Below, piece after piece: positions 53,641 to 64,000 of a stretch of DNA of 64,000 nucleotides. Location: positions 21,010,098 through 21,074,097 of the forward strand of contig OZ024744.1 in assembly GCA_964016885.1 (NCBI GenBank), read 5' to 3'. A program made the translations under genes and the position numbers. The stretch's first letter is position 1. Each line of letters opens with the position of its first letter. The notes beneath the pieces are model-generated. The model ran no database searches, had not been told where the DNA came from, and saw nothing but the letters and a program-made list of their open reading frames with translations. Source of the stretch: Eledone cirrhosa (taxonomy: Eukaryota; Mollusca; Cephalopoda; Octopoda; Eledonidae).

Positions 53641-56600
53641 ACAGTTGAATCTTAAGATAAAACTCGTTTTAACAACAGTTGAATCTTAAGAACTGACTCG
53701 TTTTAACAACAGTTGAATCTTAAGTTAAGACTCGTTTTAACAACAGTTGAATCTTAAGAACTGACTCGTTTTAACGACAGCTGAATCTTAAGATAAAACT
53801 CGTTTTAACAACAGTTGGATCTTAAGAACTGACTCATTTTAACAACAGTTGAATCTTACGATAAAACTCGTTTTAACAACAGTTGAATCTTATGAACTAA
53901 CTCATTTTAACAACAGTTGAATCTTAAGTTAAGACTCGTTTTAACAACAGTTGAATCTTAAGAACTGACTCGTTTTAACAACAGTTGAATCTTAAGATAA
54001 AACTCGTTTTAACAACAGTTGAATCTTATGAACTAACTCATTTTAACAACAGTTGAATCTTAAGTTAAGACTCGTTTTAACAACAGTTGAATCTTAAGAA
54101 CTGACTCGTTTTAACGACAGCTGAATCTTAAGATAAAACTCGTTTTAACAACAGTTGGATCTTAAGAACTGACTCGTTTTAACAACAGTTGAATCTTACG
54201 ATAAAACTCGTTTTAACAACAGTTGAATCTTATGAACTAACTCATTTTAACAACAGTTGAATCTTAAGTTAAGACTCGTTTTAACAACAGTTGAATATTA
54301 AGACAAAACCCGTTTTAACAACAGTTGAATCTTAAGAACTGTCTCGTTTTAACAACAGTTGAATCTTAAGATAAACCTCGTTTTAACAACAGTTTAATCT
54401 TAAGAACTGACTCGTTTTAACAACAGTTGAATCTTAAGACAAAACTCGTTTTAACAACAGTTGAATCTTAAGAACTGACTTGTTCTAACAACAGTTCAGC
54501 CTTAAGAACTGACTCGTTTTAAAACAGTTGAATCGTAAGAACTGACTCGTTTTAACAACAGTTGAATCTTAAAATAAAACTCGTTTTAACAATAGTTGAA
54601 TCTCAAGAACTGACTCGTTTTAGCAACAGTTGAATCTTAAGATAACACTCGTTTTCATAACAGTTGAATCTTAAGAACTGTCTCGTTTTAACAACAGTTG
54701 AACTTTAAGATAAACCTCGTTTTGACAACAGTTGAATCTTAAGAACTGACTCGTTTTAACAACATTTAAATCTTAATAACTGACTCGTTTTAACAACAGT
54801 TGAATGTTAAGATAAAACTCGTTTTAACAATAGTTGAATCTTAAGATAAAACTCGTTTTAACAACAGTTCAAACTTAAGAAATGACTCGTTTTAACAACA
54901 GTTGAATCTTATGAACTGACTCATTTTAACAACAGTTGAATCCTAAGAACTGATTCGTTTTAACAACAGTTGAATCTTAAGATAAAACTCGTTTTAACAA
55001 CAGTTGAATCTTAAGAACTGACTCGTTTTAACAACAGCTGAATCTTAAGATAAAACTCGTTTTAACAACAGTTCAAACTTAAGAAATGACTCGTTTTAAG
55101 AAAAGTTGAATCTTATGAACTCACTCATTTTAACAACAGTTGAATCTTAAGATAACATTCGTTTTAACAACAGTTGAATCTTAAGAACTGATTCGTTTTA
55201 ACAACAGTTGAATCTTAAGATAAAACTCGTTTTAACAACAGTTGAATCTTAAGAACGGACTTGTTTTAACAACAGCTGAATCTTAAGATAAAACTCGTTT
55301 TAACAACAGTTGAATCTTAAGAACTGATTCGTTTTAACAACAGTTCAAACTTAAGAACTGATTCGTTTTAACAACAGTTGAATCTTATGAACTGACTCAT
55401 TTTAACAACAGTTGAATCTTAAGATAACATTCGTTTTAACAACAGTTGAATCTTAAGAACTGACTCGTTTTAACAACAGTTGAATCTTAAGATAAAACTC
55501 GTTTTAACAACAGTTGAATCTTAAGAACTGACTCGTTTTAACGACAGCTGAATCTTAAGATAAATCTCGTTTTAACAACAGTTGAATCTTAAAGATAAAA
55601 CTCGCTTTAACAACAGTTGAATCTTAAGAACTGACTCGTTTTAACAACAGTTGAATCTTAAGACAAAATCCGTTTTAACAACAGTTGAATATTAAGAACT
55701 GTCTCGTTTTAACAACAGTTGAATGTTAAGATAAAACTCGTTTTAACAATAGTTGTATCTTAAGAACTGACTCGTTTTAACAACAGTTGAATCTTCAAAT
55801 AAAACTCGTTTTAACAACAGTTGAATCTTAAGAACTGACTCGTTTTAACAACAGTTGAATGTTAAGATAAAACTCGTTTTAACAATAGTGGAATCTTAAG
55901 AACTGATTCGTTTTAACAACAGTTGAATCTTAAGATAAAACTCGTTTTAACAACAGTTGAATCTTAAGAACTGACTCGTTTTAACGACAGATGAATCTTA
56001 AGATAAAACTCGTTTTAACAACAGTTCAAACTTAAGAAATGACTCGTTTTAACAACAGTTGAATCTTATGAACTGACTCATTTTAACAACAGTTGAATCT
56101 TAAGAACTGATTCGTTTTAACAACAGTTGAATCTTAAGATAAAACTCGTTTTAACAACAGTTGAATCTTAAGTACTGACTCGTTTTAACAACAGCTGAAT
56201 CTTAAGATAAAACTCGTTTTAACAACAGTTGATTCTTAAGAACTGACTCGATTTAACAACAGCTGAATCTTAAGATAAAACTCGTTTTAACAACAGTTGA
56301 ATCTTAAGATAAAACTCGTTTTAACAACAGTTGAATCTTAAGAACTGACTCGTTTTAACAACAGTTGAATCTTAAGATAAAACTCGTTTTAACAACAGTT
56401 GAATCTTATGAACTAACTCATTTTAACAACAGTTGAATCTTAAGTTAAGACTCGTTTTAACAACAGTTGAATCTTAAGAACTGACTCGTTTTAACGACAG
56501 CTGAATCTTAAGATAAAACTCGTTTTAACAACAGTTGGATCTTAAGAACTGACTCGTTTTAACAACAGTTGAATCTTACGATGAAACTCGTTTTAACAAC

Positions 56601-57515
56601 AGTTGAATCTTATGAACTAACTCATTTTAACAACAGTTGAATCTTAAGTTAAGACTCGTTTTAACAACAGTTGAATCTTAAGAACTGACTCGTTTTAACA
56701 ACAGTTGAATCTTAAGACAAAACCCGTTCTAACAACAGTTGAATCTTAAGAACTGTCTCGTTTTAACAACAGTTGAATCTTAAGATAAACCTCGTTTTAA
56801 CAACAGTTTAATCTTAAGAACTGACTCGTTTTAACAACAGTTGAATCTTAAGACAAAACTCGTTTTAACAACAGTTGAATCTTAAGAACTGACTTGTTCT
56901 AACAACAGTTCAGCCTTAAGAACTGACTCGTTTTAAAACAGTTGAATCGTTAGAACTGACTCGTTTTAACAACAGTTGAATCTTAAAATAAAACTCGTTT
57001 TAACAATAGTTGAATCTCAAGAACTGACTCGTTTTAGCAACTGTTGAATCTTAAGATAACACTCGTTTTCATAACAGTTGAATCTTAAGAACTGTCTCGT
57101 TTTAACAACAGTTGAATTTTAAGATAAACCTCGTTTTGACAACAGTTGAATCTTAAGAACTGACTCGTTTTAACAACAGTTAAATCTTAATAACTGACTC
57201 GTTTTAACAACAGTTGAATGTTAAGATAAAACTCGTTTTAACAATAGTTGAATCTTAAGAACTGACTCGTTTTAACAACAGTTGAATCTTAAGATAAAAC
57301 TCGTTTTAACAACTGTTGAATCTTAAGAACTGACTCGTTTTAACAACAGTTGAATGTTAAGATAAAACTCGTTTTAACAATAGTGGAATCTTAAGAACTG
57401 ACTCGTTTTAACAACAATTGAATCTTAAGATAAAACTTGTTTTAACAACAGTTGAATCTTAAGAACTGACTCGTTTTAACAACAGCTGAATCTTAAGATA
57501 AAACTCGTTTTAACA
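53641..57515. repeat. 3,875-bp HOR block, tandem copy 1
   Basis: 114 monomers in 3,875 bases, followed head to tail by a second copy. The length is 114 x 34 minus 1, explained by two 33-base and one 35-base monomers in the block. With a shift of 3,875 I found matching diagnostic variants from 53,564 to 57,521, longer than the unit, as a true tandem duplication requires. Variants shared with copy 2 include GACTCATTTT (about 53,831), GAATCGTAAG (about 54,531), GAATCCTAAG (about 54,948), AAAATCCG (about 55,666) and ACTCGATTT (about 56,243). TTCAGCC markers are at 54,494 and 56,908. The block contains one unit of each right-hand lineage. Confidence 0.85.
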
Positions 57516-60500
57516 ACAGTTGAATCTTAAGATAAAACTCGTTTTAACAACAGTTGAATCTTAAGAACTGACTCGTTTTAACAACAGTTGAATCTTAAGT
57601 TAAGACTCGTTTTAACAACAGTTGAATCTTAAGAACTGACTCGTTTTAACGACAGCTGAATCTTAAGATAAAACTCGTTTTAACAACAGTTGGATCTTAA
57701 GAACTGACTCATTTTAACAACAGTTGAATCTTACGATAAAACTCGTTTTAACAACAGTTGAATCTTATGAACTAACTCATTTTAACAACAGTTGAATCTT
57801 AAGTTAAGACTCGTTTTAACAACAGTTGAATCTTAAGAACTGACTCGTTTTAACAACAGTTGAATCTTAAGATAAAACTCGTTTTAACAACAGTTGAATC
57901 TTATGAACTAACTCATTTTAACAACAGTTGAATCTTAAGTTAAGACTCGTTTTAACAACAGTTGAATCTTAAGAACTGACTCGTTTTAACGACAGCTGAA
58001 TCTTAAGATAAAACTCGTTTTAACAACAGTTGGATCTTAAGAACTGACTCGTTTTAACAACAGTTGAATCTTACGATAAAACTCGTTTTAACAACAGTTG
58101 AATCTTATGAACTAACTCATTTTAACAACAGTTGAATCTTAAGTTAAGACTCGTTTTAACAACAGTTGAATATTAAGACAAAACCCGTTTTAACAACAGT
58201 TGAATCTTAAGAACTGTCTCGTTTTAACAACAGTTGAATCTTAAGATAAACCTCGTTTTAACAACAGTTTAATCTTAAGAACTGACTCGTTTTAACAACA
58301 GTTGAATCTTAAGACAAAACTCGTTTTAACAACAGTTGAATCTTAAGAACTGACTTGTTCTAACAACAGTTCAGCCTTAAGAACTGACTCGTTTTAAAAC
58401 AGTTGAATCGTAAGAACTGACTCGTTTTAACAACAGTTGAATCTTAAAATAAAACTCGTTTTAACAATAGTTGAATCTCAAGAACTGACTCGTTTTAGCA
58501 ACAGTTGAATCTTAAGATAACACTCGTTTTCATAACAGTTGAATCTTAAGAACTGTCTCGTTTTAACAACAGTTGAACTTTAAGATAAACCTCGTTTTGA
58601 CAACAGTTGAATCTTAAGAACTGACTCGTTTTAACAACATTTAAATCTTAATAACTGACTCGTTTTAACAACAGTTGAATGTTAAGATAAAACTCGTTTT
58701 AACAATAGTTGAATCTTAAGATAAAACTCGTTTTAACAACAGTTCAAACTTAAGAAATGACTCGTTTTAACAACAGTTGAATCTTATGAACTGACTCATT
58801 TTAACAACAGTTGAATCCTAAGAACTGATTCGTTTTAACAACAGTTGAATCTTAAGATAAAACTCGTTTTAACAACAGTTGAATCTTAAGAACTGACTCG
58901 TTTTAACAACAGCTGAATCTTAAGATAAAACTCGTTTTAACAACAGTTCAAACTTAAGAAATGACTCGTTTTAAGAAAAGTTGAATCTTATGAACTCACT
59001 CATTTTAACAACAGTTGAATCTTAAGATAACATTCGTTTTAACAACAGTTGAATCTTAAGAACTGATTCGTTTTAACAACAGTTGAATCTTAAGATAAAA
59101 CTCGTTTTAACAACAGTTGAATCTTAAGAACGGACTTGTTTTAACAACAGCTGAATCTTAAGATAAAACTCGTTTTAACAACAGTTGAATCTTAAGAACT
59201 GATTCGTTTTAACAACAGTTCAAACTTAAGAACTGATTCGTTTTAACAACAGTTGAATCTTATGAACTGACTCATTTTAACAACAGTTGAATCTTAAGAT
59301 AACATTCGTTTTAACAACAGTTGAATCTTAAGAACTGACTCGTTTTAACAACAGTTGAATCTTAAGATAAAACTCGTTTTAACAACAGTTGAATCTTAAG
59401 AACTGACTCGTTTTAACGACAGCTGAATCTTAAGATAAATCTCGTTTTAACAACAGTTGAATCTTAAAGATAAAACTCGCTTTAACAACAGTTGAATCTT
59501 AAGAACTGACTCGTTTTAACAACAGTTGAATCTTAAGACAAAATCCGTTTTAACAACAGTTGAATATTAAGAACTGTCTCGTTTTAACAACAGTTGAATG
59601 TTAAGATAAAACTCGTTTTAACAATAGTTGTATCTTAAGAACTGACTCGTTTTAACAACAGTTGAATCTTCAAATAAAACTCGTTTTAACAACAGTTGAA
59701 TCTTAAGAACTGACTCGTTTTAACAACAGTTGAATGTTAAGATAAAACTCGTTTTAACAATAGTGGAATCTTAAGAACTGATTCGTTTTAACAACAGTTG
59801 AATCTTAAGATAAAACTCGTTTTAACAACAGTTGAATCTTAAGAACTGACTCGTTTTAACGACAGATGAATCTTAAGATAAAACTCGTTTTAACAACAGT
59901 TCAAACTTAAGAAATGACTCGTTTTAACAACAGTTGAATCTTATGAACTGACTCATTTTAACAACAGTTGAATCTTAAGAACTGATTCGTTTTAACAACA
60001 GTTGAATCTTAAGATAAAACTCGTTTTAACAACAGTTGAATCTTAAGTACTGACTCGTTTTAACAACAGCTGAATCTTAAGATAAAACTCGTTTTAACAA
60101 CAGTTGATTCTTAAGAACTGACTCGATTTAACAACAGCTGAATCTTAAGATAAAACTCGTTTTAACAACAGTTGAATCTTAAGATAAAACTCGTTTTAAC
60201 AACAGTTGAATCTTAAGAACTGACTCGTTTTAACAACAGTTGAATCTTAAGATAAAACTCGTTTTAACAACAGTTGAATCTTATGAACTAACTCATTTTA
60301 ACAACAGTTGAATCTTAAGTTAAGACTCGTTTTAACAACAGTTGAATCTTAAGAACTGACTCGTTTTAACGACAGCTGAATCTTAAGATAAAACTCGTTT
60401 TAACAACAGTTGGATCTTAAGAACTGACTCGTTTTAACAACAGTTGAATCTTACGATGAAACTCGTTTTAACAACAGTTGAATCTTATGAACTAACTCAT

Positions 60501-61390
60501 TTTAACAACAGTTGAATCTTAAGTTAAGACTCGTTTTAACAACAGTTGAATCTTAAGAACTGACTCGTTTTAACAACAGTTGAATCTTAAGACAAAACCC
60601 GTTCTAACAACAGTTGAATCTTAAGAACTGTCTCGTTTTAACAACAGTTGAATCTTAAGATAAACCTCGTTTTAACAACAGTTTAATCTTAAGAACTGAC
60701 TCGTTTTAACAACAGTTGAATCTTAAGACAAAACTCGTTTTAACAACAGTTGAATCTTAAGAACTGACTTGTTCTAACAACAGTTCAGCCTTAAGAACTG
60801 ACTCGTTTTAAAACAGTTGAATCGTTAGAACTGACTCGTTTTAACAACAGTTGAATCTTAAAATAAAACTCGTTTTAACAATAGTTGAATCTCAAGAACT
60901 GACTCGTTTTAGCAACTGTTGAATCTTAAGATAACACTCGTTTTCATAACAGTTGAATCTTAAGAACTGTCTCGTTTTAACAACAGTTGAATTTTAAGAT
61001 AAACCTCGTTTTGACAACAGTTGAATCTTAAGAACTGACTCGTTTTAACAACAGTTAAATCTTAATAACTGACTCGTTTTAACAACAGTTGAATGTTAAG
61101 ATAAAACTCGTTTTAACAATAGTTGAATCTTAAGAACTGACTCGTTTTAACAACAGTTGAATCTTAAGATAAAACTCGTTTTAACAACTGTTGAATCTTA
61201 AGAACTGACTCGTTTTAACAACAGTTGAATGTTAAGATAAAACTCGTTTTAACAATAGTGGAATCTTAAGAACTGACTCGTTTTAACAACAATTGAATCT
61301 TAAGATAAAACTTGTTTTAACAACAGTTGAATCTTAAGAACTGACTCGTTTTAACAACAGCTGAATCTTAAGATAAAACTCGTTTTAACA
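57516..61390. repeat. 3,875-bp HOR block, tandem copy 2
   Basis: The second copy of the block at 53,641-57,515, with TTCAGCC markers at 58,369 and 60,783 (both exactly 3,875 bases after their partners). No difference was seen at any diagnostic site compared, although I did not align every base. The match ends at 57,522/61,397, where this side has GTTTAAAC and copy 1 has GTTGAATC. Left of 53,564/57,439 the flanks differ, so the crossover lies within 57,439-57,521. Confidence 0.85.
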
Positions 61391-61397
61391 ACAGTTT

Positions 61398-64000
61398 AAA
61401 CTTAAGAAATGACTCGTTTTAACAAAAGTTGAATCTTATGAACTCACTCATTTTAACAACAGTTGAATCTTAAGATAACATTCGTTTTAACAACAGTTGA
61501 ATCTTAAGATAAAACTCGTTTTAACAACAGTTGAATCTTATGAACTAACTCATTTTAACAACAGTTGAATCTTAAGTTAAGACTCGTTTTAACAACAGTT
61601 GAATCTTAAGAACTGACTCGTTTTAACGACAGCTGAATCTTAAGATAAAACTCGTTTTAACAACAGTTGGATCTTAAGAACTGACTCGTTTTAACAACAG
61701 TTGAATCTTACGATAAAACTCGTTTTAACAACAGTTGAATCTTATGAACTAACTCATTTTAACAACAGTTGAATCTTAAGTTAAGACTCGTTTTAACAAC
61801 AGTTGAATCTTAAGAACTGACTCGTTTTAACAACAGTTGAATCTTAAGACAAAACCCGTTTTAACAACAGTTGAATCTTAAGAACTGTCTCGTTTTAACA
61901 ACAGTTGAATCTTAAGATAAACCTCGTTTTAACAACAGTTTAATCTTATGAACTAACTCATTTTAACAACAGTTGAATCTTAAGTTAAGACTCGTTTTAA
62001 CAACAGTTGAATCTTAAGAACTGACTCGTTTTAACAACAGTTGAATCTTAAGACAAAACCCGTTTTAACAACAGTTGAATCTTAAGAACTGTCTCGTTTT
62101 AACAACAGTTGAATCTTAAGATAAACCTCGTTTTAACAACAGTTGAATCTTAAGAACTGACTCGTTTTAACAACAGTTGAATCTTAAGACAAAACTCGTT
62201 TTAACAACAGTTGAATCTTAAGAACTGACTTGTTCTAACAACAGTTCAGCCTTAAGAACTGACTCGTTTTAAAACAGTTGAATCGTTAGAACTGACTCGT
62301 TTTAACAACAGTTGAATCTTAAAATAAAACTCGTTTTAACAATAGTTGAATCTCAAGAACTGACTCGTTTTAGCAACAGTTGAATCTTAAGATAACACTC
62401 GTTTTCATAACAGTTGAATCTTAAGAACTGTCTCGTTTTAACAACAGTTGAATTTTAAGATAAACCTCGTTTTGACAACAGTTGAATCTTAAGAACTGAC
62501 TCGTTTTAACAACAGTTAAATCTTAATAACTGACTCGTTTTAACAACAGTTGAATGTTAAGATAAAACTCGTTTTAACAATAGTTGAATCTTAAGATAAA
62601 ACTCGTTTTAACAACAGTTGAATCTTAAGATAACACTCGTTTTCATAACAGTTGAATCTTAAGAACTGACTCGTTTTAACAACAGCTGAATCTTAAGATA
62701 AAACTCGTTTTAACAACAGTTGAATCTTAAGAACTGACTCGTTTTAACAACAGTTGAATCTTCAAATAAAACTCGTTTTAACAACAGTTGAATCTTAAGA
62801 ACTGACTCGTTTTAACAACAGTTGAATGTTAAGATAAAACTCGTTTTAATAATAGTGGAATCTTAAGAACTGACTCGTTTTAACAACAGTTGAATCTTAA
62901 GATAAAACTCGTTTTAACAACAGTTGAATCTTATGAACTCACTCATTTTAACAACAGTTGAATCTTAAGATAACATTCGTTTTAACAACAGTTGAATCTT
63001 AAGAACTGATTCGTTTTAACAACAGTTGAATCTTAAGATAAAACTCGTTTTAACAACACGTGAATCTTAAGAACGGACTCGTTTTAACAACACCTGAATC
63101 TTAAGATAAAACTCGTTTTAACAACAGTTGAATCTTAAGATAAAACTCGTTTTAACAACAGTTGAATCTTAAGAACTGACTCGTTTTAACGACAGCTGAA
63201 TCTTAAGATAAAACTCGTTTTAACAACAGTTCAAACTTAAGAAATGACTCGTTTTAACAACAGTTGAATCTTATGAACTGACTCATTTTAACAACAGTTG
63301 AATCTTAAGAACTGATTCGTTTTAACAACAGCTGAATCTTAAGATAAAACTCGTTTTAACAACAGTTGAATCTTAAGAACTGACTCGTTTTAACAACAGC
63401 TGAATCTTAAGATAAAACTCGTTTTAACAACAGTTGAATCTTAAGAACTGACTTGTTCTAACAACAGTTCAGCCTTAAGAACTGACTCGTTTTAAAACAG
63501 TTGAATCGTTAGAACTGACTCGTTTTAACAACAGTTGAATCTTAAGATAAAACTCGTTTTAACAACAGTTGAATCTTAAGAACTGACTCGTTTTAACAAC
63601 AGTTGAATCTTAAGATAAAACTCGTTTTAACAACAGTTGAATCTTATGAACTAACTCATTTTAACAACAGTTGAATCTTAAGTTAAGACTCGTTTTAACA
63701 ACAGTTGAATCTTAAGAACTGACTCGTTTTAACGACAGCTGAATCTTAAGATAAAACTCGTTTTAACAACAGTTGGATCTTAAGAACTGACTCGTTTTAA
63801 CAACAGTTGAATCTTACGATAAAACTCGTTTTAACAACAGTTGAATCTTAAGAACTGACTCGTTTTAACGACAGCTGAATCTTAAGATAAAACTCGTTTT
63901 AACAACAGTTCAAACTTAAGAAATGACTCGTTTTAACAACAGTTGAATCTTATGAACTGACTCATTTTAACAACAGTTGAATCTTAAGAACTGATTCGTT
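61398..64000. repeat. 2.6-kb block, downstream copy, cut by the window end
   Basis: The partner of 50,930-53,532 at a shift of 10,468 bases. The head at 63,989 (AACTGATTCG) still matches 53,521, so the true repeat may continue past the window. If it does, the real period here would be a compound unit of about 10.5 kb containing this block plus two copies of the 3,875-base block. That last point is inference. Confidence 0.8.

Larger units (their letters stand above)
1..64000. repeat. 34-bp AT-rich satellite array filling the window
   Basis: About 1,882 head-to-tail monomers of 34 bases fill the window, all in one orientation, with no interruption seen. Each has a 10-base head (most often AACTGACTCG or ATAAAACTCG) and a 24-base body with TTTTAAC, CAACAGTTG, AATC and a final TTAAG. 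CTTAAG (an AflII site) recurs in most units and gives a convenient register. The period is not a multiple of 3 and the body carries TAA and TGA, so no frame on either strand stays open much beyond 100 bases, which excludes a protein repeat. I saw no unique sequence, transposon remnant, tRNA or rRNA. Both ends are inside the array, so its true length is greater. By analogy with known satellites it is probably heterochromatin. I do not recognise the family and cannot name the species. Confidence 0.98.
33400..64000. repeat. Right domain: two alternating HOR lineages
   Basis: Units around the TTCAGCC marker fall into types. Lineage 1 has TTGAACTTTAAG and TAGCAACAG (markers 33,483, 45,384, 54,494, 58,369, plus a marker-less unit near 40.9 kb). 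Lineage 2 has TTGAATTTTAAG and TAGCAACTGTTG (35,863, 38,685, 43,072, 47,662, 56,908, 60,783). A third form has TTGAATTTTAAG with TAGCAACAG (50,179, 51,776, 62,244), like the left part of the window. Markers at 52,999 and 63,467 lie in truncated units without these sites. In the right part lineages 1 and 2 mostly alternate, so the effective unit is a compound of both. Confidence 0.65.

Noticed and set aside
1..64000. CRISPR array
   Set aside because: The repeats are contiguous with no unique spacers, and the period is a single 34-base unit.
1..64000. Protein with tandem repeats (short open frames)
   Set aside because: The 34-base period shifts frame every unit, and TAA and TGA in the body close all frames within about 100 bases on both strands.
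1..64000. Plasmid or phage origin iterons, or 34-base recombinase sites such as loxP or FRT
   Set aside because: Iteron sets are short and few. The loxP/FRT likeness is only the length, since arm and spacer structure do not match.
1..64000. Promoter-like TTGAAT ... TAAAAC pairs
   Set aside because: The bases recur in nearly every monomer by repetition. There is no gene downstream, and the AT-rich content makes such matches expected.
1..64000. Telomeric repeat
   Set aside because: No 5-8-base G-rich telomere motif is present, and the unit is 34 bases.
1..64000. Hairpin or non-coding RNA gene from TTAAC ... GTTGAA
   Set aside because: The stem is short and bulged and is the same in every monomer. 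Nothing marks one copy as a gene.

Overview
The whole 64,000-base window is one uninterrupted tandem array of a short, AT-rich satellite with a 34-base monomer. No coding gene, RNA gene, transposon or unique sequence is visible. The array runs off both ends. Position 1 is a monomer start and so is 63,989, which is 1,882 monomer lengths later. All monomers point the same way. The two commonest forms are about 32% and 26% G+C. The organism cannot be named from this. An unbroken array of this size with multi-kilobase higher-order repeats (HORs) is typical of eukaryotic heterochromatin (centromeric, pericentromeric, subtelomeric, sex or B chromosome), and I know of no prokaryotic replicon like it.

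Monomer: a variable 10-base head is followed by a conserved 24-base body. The main heads are AACTGACTCG (type A) and ATAAAACTCG (type B). The body contains TTTTAAC, the odd palindrome CAACAGTTG, and TTAAG at the end. Minor heads (AACTGATTCG, AACTGTCTCG, AACGGACTCG, ATAACATTCG, ATAAACCTCG, ACAAAACCCG, TTAAGACTCG, AAATGACTCG and CpG-lost forms ending CTCA) recur in fixed order and let long repeats be traced by eye. Because 34 is not a multiple of 3 and the body contains TAA and TGA, every frame is closed about every 100 bases.

Layout. (1) 1 to about 19,000: a superrepeat of about 8.0-8.1 kb, copies starting at 1, 8,026 and 16,085 (third partial). Each full copy is two unequal halves that open with the same rare monomer ending CTAATG. 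(2) About 19,000-33,400: shorter HORs of about 2.3-2.9 kb with their own private variant (CCCGTGTTAAC), plus local duplications of 306 and 986 bases. (3) About 33,400-64,000: two HOR lineages alternate, told apart by GAACTTTAAG against TAGCAACTGTTG. This part holds a 2.8-kb tandem duplication (33.9-39.5 kb) with a third copy at 41.1-44.0 kb, a 3,875-base tandem duplication (53.6-61.4 kb), and a block at 50.9-53.5 kb repeated 10,468 bases downstream to the window end. The last two look identical at every diagnostic site compared, so the right third looks like the youngest part, unless it is an assembly artefact.

No genes work together here. The window records how a satellite grows: single-monomer slippage, duplications of 6, 9, 10 and 12 monomers, then kilobase blocks, with hybrid monomers left at junctions. 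All comparisons were made by eye at marker variants, not by full alignment.
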